Shown: piece by piece, positions 1-9,466 of the stretch
How the letters are laid out: each line of letters opens with the position of its first letter
How positions within the stretch are numbered: position 1 is the first letter of the stretch
Source of the DNA: Gryganskiella cystojenkinii
Lineage: Eukaryota; Mortierellomycota; Mortierellomycetes; Mortierellales; Mortierellaceae
Direction of reading: 5' to 3'
NCBI GenBank assembly: GCA_015852425.1
Contig: JAAAIG010000549.1
Span: 1-26,526, forward strand
Length of the DNA stretch: 26,526 nucleotides
Position numbers and translations under genes: made by a program
The notes under the pieces: model-generated
Seen by the model: only the letters and a program-made list of their open reading frames with translations
Databases searched by the model: none
What the model was told of the DNA's origin: nothing

Positions 1-134
1 GGGGGGGGGGGGGGGGGGGGAGGGGGTCTTTTTCTTTACTTAACAAGTTAAATAATAGTATTATACAATTTGTGATTAAATATCGTGAACAGGGAGGTAT
101 ATGTTAAAGTGCGAAAGGCGCCTTTTTCTAAAGT
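1..134. other. Contig edge: poly-G run and 3' flank of the first gene
   Basis: The first 26 bases are almost pure G with one A. This is not a telomere-type repeat and looks like a contig end or assembly artefact. The remaining bases are AT-rich and lie downstream of the minus-strand glycosyltransferase stop codon, so they probably hold its 3' UTR. I see no exact AATAAA on the minus strand here. No gene is visible. Confidence 0.6.
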
Positions 135-2180
135 CTACTCGTGAAGGCCCTCAGGGACACCGCGACCTGGATGGTACTCTGGCCAAAGATGGATCATAAT
201 ATAAAGCGAGAACGTCGACTTTTCCGTTCCCACAAACTCTCGTCCCTTAGCCGCAAGATTCGCATCCATTAATGCGATCAGGTATGAAATCATATGGATA
301 TTATCCGCAGGATTTGAAATCTTGCCCAGAATTTCGACCGATTCCGGGAAATCGGACAAGAACATGGTGCAGGGAAACTCGTTCAAATAATCTTTAAGTA
401 ATGGCGAATGACGGGGTTGGTGAATATCGGTCGCCATAAAGATCAATGGCAACTCGGGTGGTTGCTCCGAGCATCGTTGCAGGAACGTCAACGGCTCTGC
501 GTTCTCATCTCTCGAAATTGGATCCTTGACAGGGATCGCAGTTGGGTGACCAATCGTGGAGGGATCCGCTGCAGGGTCGACATCACCATACTTTTGTTGA
601 TCTCGTCGAGTCATATGCCTTAACCAGGTCATGATTTTGTGCAAGTTTTGAGGAGCCAACTTGACAAACCCACCGTCCTCGGTTCGGAAATGAGCCCCGA
701 GGTAACCAGGCGCCATGCGTTTGGTCAGCGTAATCCATTCCTCGATCCGTTTCTCCGCCATCTCGGTCGCAGTGAGAATATCCTGGTTCCAGAGATCCAT
801 GGCGCCGAGGACATATTTGCGAAGTTCGAGATGACTCTCCGACCGGGCCTCCAGACGGTCCGAGGCGAAGAGAGATCCAAAATGAAGGACTTGTTCGGGT
901 CTAGCCTGCAGTTCCGAAAGTAACAGCGTACGGTTGTATCGTCCCCCCCAAGTGTTCTTGTCGCCCGGTGGGGGTGGATTTTTGTGATAATCGTATTCCG
1001 AGTCATCTAGGATTTGGAAATCGTACCGGGTAGTATCTGGAACTTGGTAGACATCCTTGGAAAGATCCAAGTTAAGGGTCTGCTGCAACCATTCCATGGT
1101 CATGTTGGTCCGATCAAAGACCCGAATCGGATCCTGCTGTTTCCCGATGCCGACGCACCCTGTAAGAACCTTAGGAACGTCGTAGATAAACGTCCACGGC
1201 GTGGTGGTCCAAGAATGATAAAATGTACAGTCCTGATCCCGTGCACGCTCTTCTTCGGACATGGCTGCGAGCTGTTTCTTGGTCTTGGGTGGTAAGACTG
1301 TTGGATCATAGTCTCGACAGGATTCCAGACCGATTTTCGTCCTTTGCGCCCAGGGTCCCAAGATACCGGGGTAAGGTTGCCAGGCTATGTTGGTTTTCTT
1401 CTTGGTCAGGTACAGAGGCGGCAAGAGTAACGTGCGATTCAGGTGCGCGGCGAGTCGGAGCGCGGTCTCGAGGGTCATTCTCTGGTTGTGAAAGCCACTA
1501 TGGGGAACATAACCGAGAAAGCGTTCTTGATGCTGAGGTGGTCGGGGTGGGAACATGGTCACGAACGGATTATGTTCCTTGTTACCCTCGAGTTGTAGAG
1601 GTTCTTCTTCCTCGGGGTTTGGCTCTGGCATGTCCTCAGGGTCATCTTCGTCAATATCGATGGTGGGGTTGTTGTTTATATTGTTGGGGTTGTGATGAAA
1701 GAGGATGTCGTTGCTGGTGCTGAGGTCCGGTTCGATTTCGTCTGGATCTACTTTGTCTGAGTTTGTGTTTGTTTTGGTTTCATCGATGTTGTTGTTGTTG
1801 TTGTTGTCGTCATCATCATCATCGGTATCGGACTCGTCCTCGGACGGTTTTGGGTCTGTTTCTGTTGTTGATGTGAGTGGGGTCGGCGGTTGTAAGGTGG
1901 AAGAAGAAGAAGAAGGAGGAGGAGGAGGAGGAGGAGTCGTTATCACGGCTGTTTTTCGATATTCCTGGGAAGAAGGGTCAACTTTTGACTTTGGCGATGC
2001 AAGAGACGCAGATCCGCTATTCTCGAGAGGGTCAAGTGTCACTGTGTGGTCGAAGTAGAGGGTCCATGGTAATTGGATGGCGAGAATAAAGAGGATCACG
2101 CCGACGGTTGCAACGACGACGACGGTCCTACTCCTGGACTTGAAGAAGCCTCGGTGGTCCTGGAGCTTGGTTCTACCCAT
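135..2180 (-). CDS. Type II membrane protein with GDP-fucose O-fucosyltransferase-like domain
   Basis: This is an uninterrupted 681-aa reading frame with an ATG at 2180-2178. Residues 1-18 are short, basic and presumably cytosolic. A hydrophobic anchor follows at about 19-39, rich in V/I/L. Residues 45-200 form a disordered, strongly acidic stem with poly-P, poly-S, poly-D and poly-N tracts. The catalytic-type domain begins near F221 (FLGYVPHSGFHNQR), which fits the N-terminal donor-site segment of O-fucosyltransferase-like enzymes. GAHFRTEDG (H497, R499) matches the conserved H-x-R motif, and FVGTEKSTFSLY (649-660) matches the C-terminal motif. Family knowledge suggests a Golgi/ER-lumen glycosyltransferase transferring a sugar, typically fucose from GDP-fucose, to protein or glycan. 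Donor and acceptor cannot be read from the sequence. The gene is divergent from UBR7 and shares its promoter region. I am confident of the fold family, less so of fucose specificity. Confidence 0.82.
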   Translation of the reverse strand: MGRTKLQDHRGFFKSRSRTVVVVATVGVILFILAIQLPWTLYFDHTVTLDPLENSGSASLASPKSKVDPSSQEYRKTAVITTPPPPPPPSSSSSTLQPPTPLTSTTETDPKPSEDESDTDDDDDDNNNNNNIDETKTNTNSDKVDPDEIEPDLSTSNDILFHHNPNNINNNPTIDIDEDDPEDMPEPNPEEEEPLQLEGNKEHNPFVTMFPPRPPQHQERFLGYVPHSGFHNQRMTLETALRLAAHLNRTLLLPPLYLTKKKTNIAWQPYPGILGPWAQRTKIGLESCRDYDPTVLPPKTKKQLAAMSEEERARDQDCTFYHSWTTTPWTFIYDVPKVLTGCVGIGKQQDPIRVFDRTNMTMEWLQQTLNLDLSKDVYQVPDTTRYDFQILDDSEYDYHKNPPPPGDKNTWGGRYNRTLLLSELQARPEQVLHFGSLFASDRLEARSESHLELRKYVLGAMDLWNQDILTATEMAEKRIEEWITLTKRMAPGYLGAHFRTEDGGFVKLAPQNLHKIMTWLRHMTRRDQQKYGDVDPAADPSTIGHPTAIPVKDPISRDENAEPLTFLQRCSEQPPELPLIFMATDIHQPRHSPLLKDYLNEFPCTMFLSDFPESVEILGKISNPADNIHMISYLIALMDANLAAKGREFVGTEKSTFSLYIMIHLWPEYHPGRGVPEGLHE
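1789..1824. repeat. Trinucleotide microsatellite coding for poly-N/poly-D
   Basis: GTT/GTC/ATC trinucleotide units on the plus strand read as runs of Asn and Asp codons on the minus strand. They lie in the acidic stem of the glycosyltransferase. A length change in whole units would keep the frame. Confidence 0.8.
1900..1936. repeat. AAG/GGA trinucleotide microsatellite coding for poly-P and poly-S
   Basis: A purine-only tract of AAG then GGA units on the plus strand encodes Pro and Ser runs on the minus strand, in the stem of the glycosyltransferase. It is a 37-base polypurine/polypyrimidine stretch. Confidence 0.75.
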
Positions 2181-2330
2181 ATGTGCGCTCTGTAACTATT
2201 CCCTATTTGCTCTTTTGAGAAGGGCGGGTAAGAAAGAGAGAGCGAGGGGATTGAGCAAGTGATGATAGCTTGATATGAAGATTCGAGGAGAGGGAGAGCG
2301 GATAAAAGAAAGGGGAAGACCAAAAAGATG

Positions 2331-2356
2331 AAATGGCAGGTTTAAAGCTGCCATTT
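2331..2356. repeat. 26-bp near-perfect palindrome
   Basis: The half-sites AAATGGCAG and CTGCCATTT are exact reverse complements. They flank GTTTAAAG, whose TTTAAA core is itself palindromic, so only one base pair (G opposite G) breaks full symmetry. A short T run follows on the plus strand. It lies 151 bases upstream of the glycosyltransferase ATG. It could be a transcription factor dyad site or a 5' UTR hairpin; the sequence does not decide. Confidence 0.7.
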
Positions 2357-2390
2357 TTAGGCTAGATCGACCTACTAGTTGCCCAATTGT

Positions 2391-2596
2391 AGCGGGTTTG
2401 GAAGTTCCAGACCTGGGACATCCAAAAAGCGTTGTCGTGACTGGTCTTTCCGTTGCATTTTAGCCGAAGGATAAAGGCTTAAAGATTAGGTTAATCAACC
2501 TACGGGTTCAGAGCTTCGGGTCCAGACCCTTTCGTTTGGTGGCGAGGACAACCAAAAAAAAGCCTTGTTGTGACTGGTCTTTCCGTCGCGTTTTTG
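2391..2596. repeat. Imperfect direct duplication in the divergent promoter
   Basis: Two related segments lie at about 2391-2462 and 2503-2596. The best-matching parts are 2422-2461 and 2552-2595: both run CCAAAAA...GC(G/C)TTGT(C/T)GTGACTGG and on into T-rich sequence. They share a 16-base exact core, TGACTGGTCTTTCCGT, at 2438-2453 and 2571-2586. The upstream parts (CGGGTT..., TCCAGACC) also match loosely. It may be a duplicated regulatory element or remnants of a small dispersed repeat. Confidence 0.7.
2487..2502. repeat. Short inverted repeat with 6-bp arms
   Basis: TAGGTT and AACCTA are exact reverse complements around the four-base spacer AATC. The dyad lies between the two copies of the promoter duplication. 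It is short enough to be chance. Confidence 0.5.
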
Positions 2597-2716
2597 TGAC
2601 CAAGAGTGAAAACAGTGCAAACGCGCTTGCTTTCCTTCCTATTGCCTTTTTGTTCCTTTGCCGTTATTCGCTTCCTTTCATTCAAATCATTCTCCATTCC
2701 TTCTACTGCATTAACC

Positions 2717-4601
2717 ATGGCTGAGCAAAAGGATACCATTACCGTCTCAGAGTATATTGAAGAGCAGGAGCGACTTGAAAAAGTAAATCCCATTCTTTAT
2801 TCTCCAACGAGCTTTTTTTTCTTTAATAGCCTCTTCTACCTATGCCTCGTGTATACATCAAACTCGATTAACTCATTATTTGGGCGTCTTTCATAGGAAG
2901 CCAGGGAGCTCTTTCCCAAGAAGTTTGATGTCGTATGTCATTATACATTCTCTGCCAACATCTTGAAAAGGACTGGTTCACACATGCTGTTGTTTCTCCC
3001 ATTCTAATTCGCTCCTTTTTTATACAATGTCAAGTAGTGCTCCAACAGCATGGGCTACATTCGTCAACCCGTCTACTCTTGTCTGACCTGCAATCCCAGC
3101 CCCTCGGAGGAAGCAGGATTTTGTTATTCCTGCAGCATCTCCTGTCATGGTGACCATAACCTCGTTGAACTCTTCACAAAGCGAAGCTTTCGTTGCGACT
3201 GCGGAACCGACAAATTTAAGGATGTCAAGTGTAAACTCGATCCCAAACCTGCTGGTGTCCTCAACGACTTGAACCAGTACAACCACAACTATCTCGGGCG
3301 ATTCTGCTGGTATGTGAAACAAAAGCACTCGTCGTGGGAAGGCATGATCGCCTTGACTGGCAAAGCAGCCTCTGCTCTTTACTTACACGCCTTTTTGCTC
3401 GTTTCTTTTGTAGGTGTGACATTCAGTACGATCCAACAAAGGAAGAGAGCACCATGCTCCAGTGCGTAGTTTGCGAGGATTGGTACCACGATACCTGTAT
3501 CGGCATTGTAAGGATTTTTTAAAACGCTGTTTGAACCTGCTGTTGACGATTACACCATCATCCTATTCTGTTCAGGAACACGATTTAATCTTCTCTTTTT
3601 TTCCTACTCCTCCTAGAGCCCTCATAACGATGACTTTGACGACTTTATCTGCAGAACCTGCACTCGAGCACACCCGTTCCTTCGAAGATATGCTAAGAAC
3701 CCGCTTTTTATGATTGGCGTCTCTGATAAGAAAGGAGGACAAAAATCGATCACTATGATTGACTGTTCCCAGGTACAAAAGAAAAACCTGAAGGATTCCA
3801 AGGAGGAGGACGAGAGCAAATCGGACAGCGCAGCGGATGTTGATATTACCACTGTCAGCAAGAGTCCTTCGGACGGATCTACAATCACCACGACCACAAC
3901 CTCAAAAACAGAAACCGTAAAGAACACATCATCTTCGACCATGTCCATGACAGTCACTGAAACAACTACTCAAGTGAAGCGCTCACTGGAGTCAGCGGAT
4001 CAGGACAAGAGCGATACCAAAGATGCAGATGAGATCTCGAACAAGAGAGTAAAATTGAACACAACAGACTCGACACAGACCTGTAAACTCCACCAGCAAC
4101 CCGAGGATGCCTATCCAGAGCAAGAAATGAACCTGTTTGCGACTGAGGGTTGGCGGGACCTTTTGTGTCAATGCCCCTCCTGTCTGGCACTGTACACGAA
4201 GGAGAACGTGAGCTTTATTCTTGGTGAAGAGGCCATCTATGAGGACGAGGACGATGATGATGCAGAGTCCTCTATTCTGGAGAGTGGAATGAAGAAACTG
4301 AATGAGATGGATCGGGTTCAGGTGATGGACGGGATGTTGGCCTATAGCCGGATGAGGGACGAGATCCGGAGTTTTTTGGCACCGTTTTCAGAGCAGGGCA
4401 AGGTCGTCACGGAGGAGGATGTGCGAGCTTTCTTTACCGTAAGTTCTATTGTGCTGATATAGGTCATAGGTGAGGTAACGCCTTTAATTTTGATATTAAC
4501 TTATCGACTCTTCTTTTTTCGCTCTCTTCTTCTTATGGTCCATGATGTAGGCGAAAGCGGAACAACGAGCTACTCTTGGTGGCAAACCCAACTTTTTTTG
4601 A
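2717..4601 (+). CDS. UBR7: UBR7-like protein: UBR box plus PHD finger
   Basis: I join six exons: 2717-2782, 2897-2932, 3038-3309, 3414-3507, 3617-4438 and 4551-4601. All junctions are GT/AG and the phases close, giving 446 aa. Residues 35 to about 100 form the UBR box zinc fold (C35, C49/C52, C63/C66, C70-H71, H74, C87/C89), with the family stretch ELFTKRSFRCDCG. The PHD finger starts at C124-W-C126 and continues through QCVVCEDWYHDTC and ICRTCTRAHPFLRRY. After a low-complexity linker, the C-terminal MDRV...LAYSRMRDEI...VVTEEDVRAFF module matches the end of animal UBR7. UBR7 is a nuclear protein reported as an H2B-directed E3 ligase and histone-chaperone partner; its role here is inferred. 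The last 16-aa exon is the least certain. The gene converges on TOE1. Confidence 0.92.
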
Positions 4602-4733
4602 AATGAGTGAACAGAAGCTATCATTGTATATACACATAGTTTGTGAGCGAATACCAATACAACCGGTTCAAGCAAAGTCCCTTTCTTTATTCCATATTTT
4701 AGCAAGTTGCCAGATGTGAGAGAAACAAGGAAT
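4602..4733. other. Short convergent intergenic region
   Basis: Only 132 bases separate the UBR7 and TOE1 stop codons, so their 3' UTRs probably overlap as antisense transcripts. A TTTATT at 4686-4691 is an AATAAA on the minus strand, 43 bases past the TOE1 stop. Confidence 0.6.
4686..4691 (-). other. Candidate polyadenylation signal for TOE1
   Basis: An exact AATAAA on the minus strand lies 43 bases downstream of the TOE1 stop codon. The position is plausible but no transcript evidence is available. Confidence 0.5.
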
Positions 4734-6594
4734 TCATGACATGGTTCGCTGACGCTCGTGTGCTGGACTGTAATTTGTAAAGGCACTCTTTTCGAGCTTC
4801 AGTGGGAAATCCTTGCCGATGAGATAGATCTTGTTCATGGACTCGGTCTCAATCTTTTCGGGAGTGTGCTTGTTCAGTTGGAAACTGAAGACCGTTCCAG
4901 TCATGAACGCATCAAAGTAGGCCGAGTGAAACTTTTCAGTGGCTGGTCCTGTTATTGCTACTGCTGAAAATGCGACTGTTGCTGCTATGGTTCTTTCTGC
5001 TATCGGCGTGCTTTCCGGTGCCAGTGTCGATATCGGTGTTGGAGAGACAACGGTCAATGATGAAGGATCCGACTCCTCCGGTGTGGCGCTGCCGTCGCCG
5101 TTGTTGTTGTTGGTTGATCCTTGTGTTGATTTGTGGGTCTTTCTCCTTTTGTTTTCTTGCTGAGCTTCCTCTGCATCAAGAATGAGGTCCAAGTCGTGTG
5201 ACTTTCCACATTGCATCTTTTGCTTGCATACACCGTGGAACTTTGGGATTGGATGGTATAAATGAGAGGGGTGTAACTGTCAATATTGATTTTGTCCGCT
5301 GTCATTATTATTGTTCAGTCGATTCATTCTCCCTTTCTCAGATACTTACAGCATAAGTCTCGCAATACTCGAGTGTATCGGCACCTTGAGAATGGTTATT
5401 GCTCCGTCTCTTTGATCCTGATGATGATGCTGTTGAGGAGGGCGGCGTTGGTCGTGAGGGAATAGGTAATGCTGCCTGGACAGTGAACTCAGAATATGTT
5501 GGCTTTTTGATTGAGCTCGAGGAACCCTTCTGCTCCTCGCGAGCCTTTGTGTTGAATCGTTCATACTTTCGGAAGAGATATGCCAGGAAACTGGACCGTT
5601 CTCGGGTCATATAGTCGGAAATGTATTTCGTATCAAAGATACCTCCTTCGAACATATCGGAAAGGTCTGCGACGAACGTCGACAGCCTCGGAGGCAGATT
5701 GGCATAGAAGCTACAATATTTTTGACCGCAAGGCAAGGGTTTGGTGTGAACGAGAGAAAAAAAAATGAACATTTACCCTTAACAATCAACAATCATAGAC
5801 GCCCTTTTTTTTTACCTGTGATACAAAAAGATGAGATCCAAGAAACCGTTATGGACTACAACAGGGACACGACGTGTCATGATGCGCTTGAAAATGGAGC
5901 GCATGATTCCGTTAGGGTTTCCTCGACCGCCATCGTTCGTCTAATTGTATATGGAGATAGATAAGAAAAGGTCCATGAGGGGAACAGGGGGAGAGCGGCA
6001 AGGGTACAAACGAACACTGTAGGTGGGTATAGTGGACTTACCAATCGATCGCCTCCTGAGTAGGGGATACCCTCCAGAACCCACTGATTCAGATCCAATC
6101 CGTTCTCAGCCAGGAACACCATACTGCTGGGACTGACCATGTAATCGTTCTATAACAAGAAGAAAAGTGAGTACTCTTGCACTGGCCATCAAAAGATGTC
6201 AGTCTCTGACACTCTAAAGGAAGCTTTTTTTTCGTACCTCGCTTAGCATGGAAAAGTTAAAGTTGTGGACTTGGAAAGCACTCCTCTGTGGATCTGCTGT
6301 GCCTTCACCTCCTGCTTCTTTTCCTTCTTGACTTTCGACCCGGATAAAGATGGAGAGACCAAAGGCAACCATGGCATGACTTTTGGCTAACGCGCAGAGG
6401 TGTTGATAACGCTCCTGGATATCCTTTGCGCGGGTGGTCTGAGCGTTCTGGCCGAGTCCTGTAAACTCTGCGTCGAGGGCGAGGAATGAGGCGTGCTTGA
6501 GCAAACCGACGATCATGGGTTGCATCGCCGCCAGGTTGTGCTTTGTCACCTGGTTGTAGGTCGGCAGGGGTACTGCTGCGGATGCTGGGATCAT
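4734..6594 (-). CDS. TOE1: TOE1-like DEDD 3' exonuclease with zinc finger
   Basis: Five exons join with consistent phase: 6594-6238, 6149-6042, 5940-5816, 5710-5350 and 5276-4734. The product is 497 aa, close to the 510 aa of human TOE1. The CAF1/PARN-type DEDD nuclease domain shows LDAEFTG (D41, E43), VVVHNGFLDL (D190) and GGIFDTKY (D223). A CCCH-like finger at 325-344 follows, directly continued by the family stretch SHDLDLILDAEEA. After a disordered linker, the C-terminal segment FDAFMTG...NKIYLIGK matches the end of animal TOE1. In animals TOE1 trims and deadenylates snRNA and other small nuclear RNA 3' ends in Cajal bodies; the same job is inferred here. The ATG at 6594 is the first in frame. 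A possible acceptor at 6610-6609 leaves room for an upstream exon, but I found no convincing donor. The first zinc-finger Cys is replaced by His. Confidence 0.92.
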
Positions 6595-6943
6595 GTTGTT
6601 GTTGGAGCCTGTGTTCAATCGATTAAGAAAGAAGGGAGAGGAAGACGTGTCAAAAAGAATGAAGAAAAATAAGAGATCAGCGCCGCCAACGACGAGAGGA
6701 TGAAAATGGACGGATCACGGGACTGCTTTGACTTCTGAGTGGCCGCTCTCCTTTTTTTTCTGTCTTTGTTTCTCTCTTGGCTTTACTAACACAGCACCGT
6801 CTGCGCATGCATTCCCTCTTTATCCATCCTTCTTTCTCTTTCAACTCTTTTAAGCATCCCACACACTCTCTCCACAATCGACCCCGCAGTTAACCACTGT
6901 CAGCTATCACCACCACCCGTAACCTACATGGGAACAGGACGCC
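6595..6943. promoter_or_regulatory. Divergent promoter between TOE1 and ATG14-like gene
   Basis: These 349 bases lie between two divergent ATGs. Both ends are pyrimidine-rich in the direction of transcription. I see no clear TATA box or known binding site. An out-of-frame ATG at 6928 precedes the ATG14-like start. A CAG at the TOE1 edge could be a splice acceptor for a leader intron on the minus strand. Confidence 0.55.
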
Positions 6944-9334
6944 ATGGACCAGTCAAGTACAAACAGCATTCCCAGGGTCCAATGCGGCGTCTGTCACTTG
7001 CAAGGCTCGACCTCGTACACATGCAAACAGTGCGTTCGTTCCTAGTATGTACGACTTGCTGCAGCATGACTATACTCGTCTTCACTTCGGACACCTTTCC
7101 TTTCAAAGGACTAACGCCTTGTTGGTACTCTTCTTTTTCCCTCTTCCTTTCTAGTTTGCGACAGCACTGGGCGGACTTGAAAGTCGCAACGGATGAACGC
7201 GACCAACTCGCTGCAGAGGCAAACCAAGTTCTTAGTCCGAAAATCAAACGATACCAAATGTGCCTTGCCCAACGAGCCATGGCTGCCGAGCATGCCACGG
7301 CAGTAGCAGAGGAACGGCGCTTACTCAGGGTAGACCTAGAGCATGGTAAAGACATCTTTTTTTGGTTTTTTTCTTCTTGTAGATGGACCGTGCACACACA
7401 CTACACACGCACTTTCTCTCTCCCCTTGAAGCCCCTAACATCGAAACCTTCGTTTTCTTTTTCCTTCTTTTCTCTTAGATCAACAAAACCTAACCAGACT
7501 CAGGACGACTTTAAACCAGCGCAAGGAGACTTTAAAGCTATCGAAAGCGAGATTCGAGGTCGCCAAGATGAACGGACCGCCAGCAATCAAAAGATCCATC
7601 AGCAAGACAGAAGAACGGTGGGCTTCAGGACATGAAAAGCTGGGTCACTCCCGACGAGTCCTTGTCGCAGAGCTCGTCACGCTCTTTGACCTCAAATGTG
7701 TACCAGAACGACGGCGGCATAGCCCAACATTTGATCTGGATCAGAGCATCTTGTCGACCAGTACTGCACTCTCGGGAACCACAGCCGTCTCCGGAACATC
7801 GACAACCAACAATAACAAATCATCATCAGGTCGTTCAAGATCGACAAAGTTACGCGTCCGAGACTATCTCGAGGAAGATTCCTGGAACGAATATCTGATT
7901 GTTGGTCGACCCCTACCAACCGGATACTTTGAAAGTGAGTTAGATCTTTCTAAACAGTCTGCCAAAAAGGGAGGACGGGGTCATCGTTTTTAAAAATCGT
8001 GGCCAACGGACAGCTGACTTTTCTCTTGTTTTTTTACGCAATTAGATTACGATAGGGATGAAATTAATACAACGATCGAAAATGTGATTCACATGATGAC
8101 ACTGGTGGCGTGTTACCTCGGCATCAAGCTGCCATACGACACACATACACGACAGTCACAGTATTATATCCAGGCCGCCTTCACAGCAGGATCCAAACGG
8201 GCACCTCTCTTTCTCAACGAAAAGAATATCGATCAATTCGCTGCAGGACTCGGTTATCTCAACTATAATATTGCGTATCTATGTCACTCCCAGGGCGTTC
8301 ACATCACCCTCGCCAATGCCTCCAACACACTCGAGAACCTCCTGGCCTGTTGTCAAGCTCCGAACCTGGGGCGGTACACTAATTATGCCTCGATTGTGGC
8401 GACTAAGAAAAGACATGAGGAGAAGGGACACGACATGAGTTCTAGCATGGACGAGGCCACGATACGTTCCCCAGCCAGCGAGGATGGCGATTTTGAGACT
8501 ATTGGACGGGATTTCAGGTCGGATACGTCCAACAGCAAAGGAGCCGTGGATCGGAACGAGTCTCTACTATGGTGCCCAGGCCATGAACCGTTTGATCTTA
8601 ATGTTGATCAACTCATTGCCGTGATCCAGTCTCGTCGAGAGGAAGAATCCCCTGTCTGGGGTGGACTTCAACTTCAGGATGCGGTCGCGGCCAACAACCT
8701 GGAGAACCTGGAGGATGACTATATATTGAATGACGATCAAGAAGAGGAGGATGGCATGTATACCCTTAAAACACCCATGACCACCCCTAGCTTTACTTCT
8801 AGTAAGCACGATCGGAGGTCTTCGGTTGGGTCCACTGGGTCGACCCTAGGCAACTCGTACACTTCCTTGGACTCCAAGAGTGTGTCTGCGGGTGGAAGGA
8901 ACCGACTACACCTTGAACGGCGTCCTCCGCATCCGTCCAGGGAACGGCGACAATCCGATTCAAGGTTTGACTCTCTGGAGAACGACGATACTTCTGGTAG
9001 CTCACCTCCAGTAGCACAGCAGGGTCAACCTGAGAACTGGACATTTTTAGACGTGGATATCTTTCGGGTCCCAAGCTCTGTCAACAGTGGTCCAAGTTTG
9101 TTATCTGGACGAGGTTGGCCCGATATGTCAGTATTGAGGTCTATCGGAAGTGCTGTTGGCGGTGCAGCGGTAGGCTTGGTCAATGGGGCAGCAGCTCAGA
9201 GTCCACGGCTTGGTTATCGGTCTCGAATTCGAGGGATAGGCATCCCTTCTTCTTCAATACCAGGAAATCCATCTGCGGATCAGAACTATAGCAGCAATGG
9301 CAGTTACCCTACAATATCTAGTTCTGCACCTTAA
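6944..9334 (+). CDS. ATG14: ATG14/Barkor-like subunit of class III PI3-kinase complex
   Basis: Exons 6944-7044, 7155-7345, 7479-7934 and 8046-9334 join in phase to 678 aa. An N-terminal cysteine pair motif (C14-x2-C17, C27-x2-C30) resembles the ATG14 zinc-like motif used for ER targeting. Charged heptad-like sequence at about 38-170 predicts coiled coil, through which this family binds Beclin-1/Atg6. The core (LIVGRPLPTGYFE, then IHMMTLVACYLGIKLPY and LGYLNYNIAYLC) is typical of the ATG14/UVRAG family. Residues about 579-640 start with ENWTFLDVD and hold a Gly/Ala-rich amphipathic stretch, as expected for a BATS-like membrane sensor. The middle is disordered and S/T-rich. It should direct Vps34 PI3P synthesis for autophagosome formation. 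UVRAG/Vps38 is the alternative; the cysteine motif and C-terminus favour ATG14. The start at 6944 has a strong GCC-ATG-G context. Confidence 0.85.
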
Positions 9335-9338
9335 TAAA
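9333..9338 (+). other. Candidate polyadenylation signal overlapping the ATG14 stop
   Basis: AATAAA begins inside the TAA stop codon of the ATG14-like gene. If used, the 3' UTR would be only a few tens of bases. It may instead be chance, with the true signal further downstream. Confidence 0.35.
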
Positions 9339-9466
9339 ACAAAAATTGCTAAACACTTTGCGTAGGATTAGCTTTGTCATTCCCTTTTATTCGAAATGCC
9401 TGTCTTACTTCACTTTCCTTCCAATAATAGTAATACAGCCCAACATGGACCTAGCGACAACAATAA

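Larger units (their letters stand above)
2181..2716. promoter_or_regulatory. Divergent intergenic region between glycosyltransferase and UBR7
   Basis: These 536 bases separate two divergent start codons, so they should hold both promoters and both 5' UTRs. The UBR7-proximal part (about 2630-2716) is T/C-rich, as in many fungal leaders, and the UBR7 ATG has A at -3 and G at +4. The region contains a 26-bp near-palindrome, a 6-bp-stem dyad and an imperfect direct duplication, listed separately. No open reading frame in it looks real. Confidence 0.6.

Noticed and set aside
1..26. Telomere at the left edge
   Set aside because: The run is nearly pure G, not a TTAGGG-type repeat, so a contig-end artefact is more likely.
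6677..6877. A minus-strand open frame as an upstream exon of TOE1
   Set aside because: There is an acceptor-like CAG just before the TOE1 ATG, but the upstream frame has no GTAAGT-like donor, and animal TOE1 also starts shortly before the nuclease domain.
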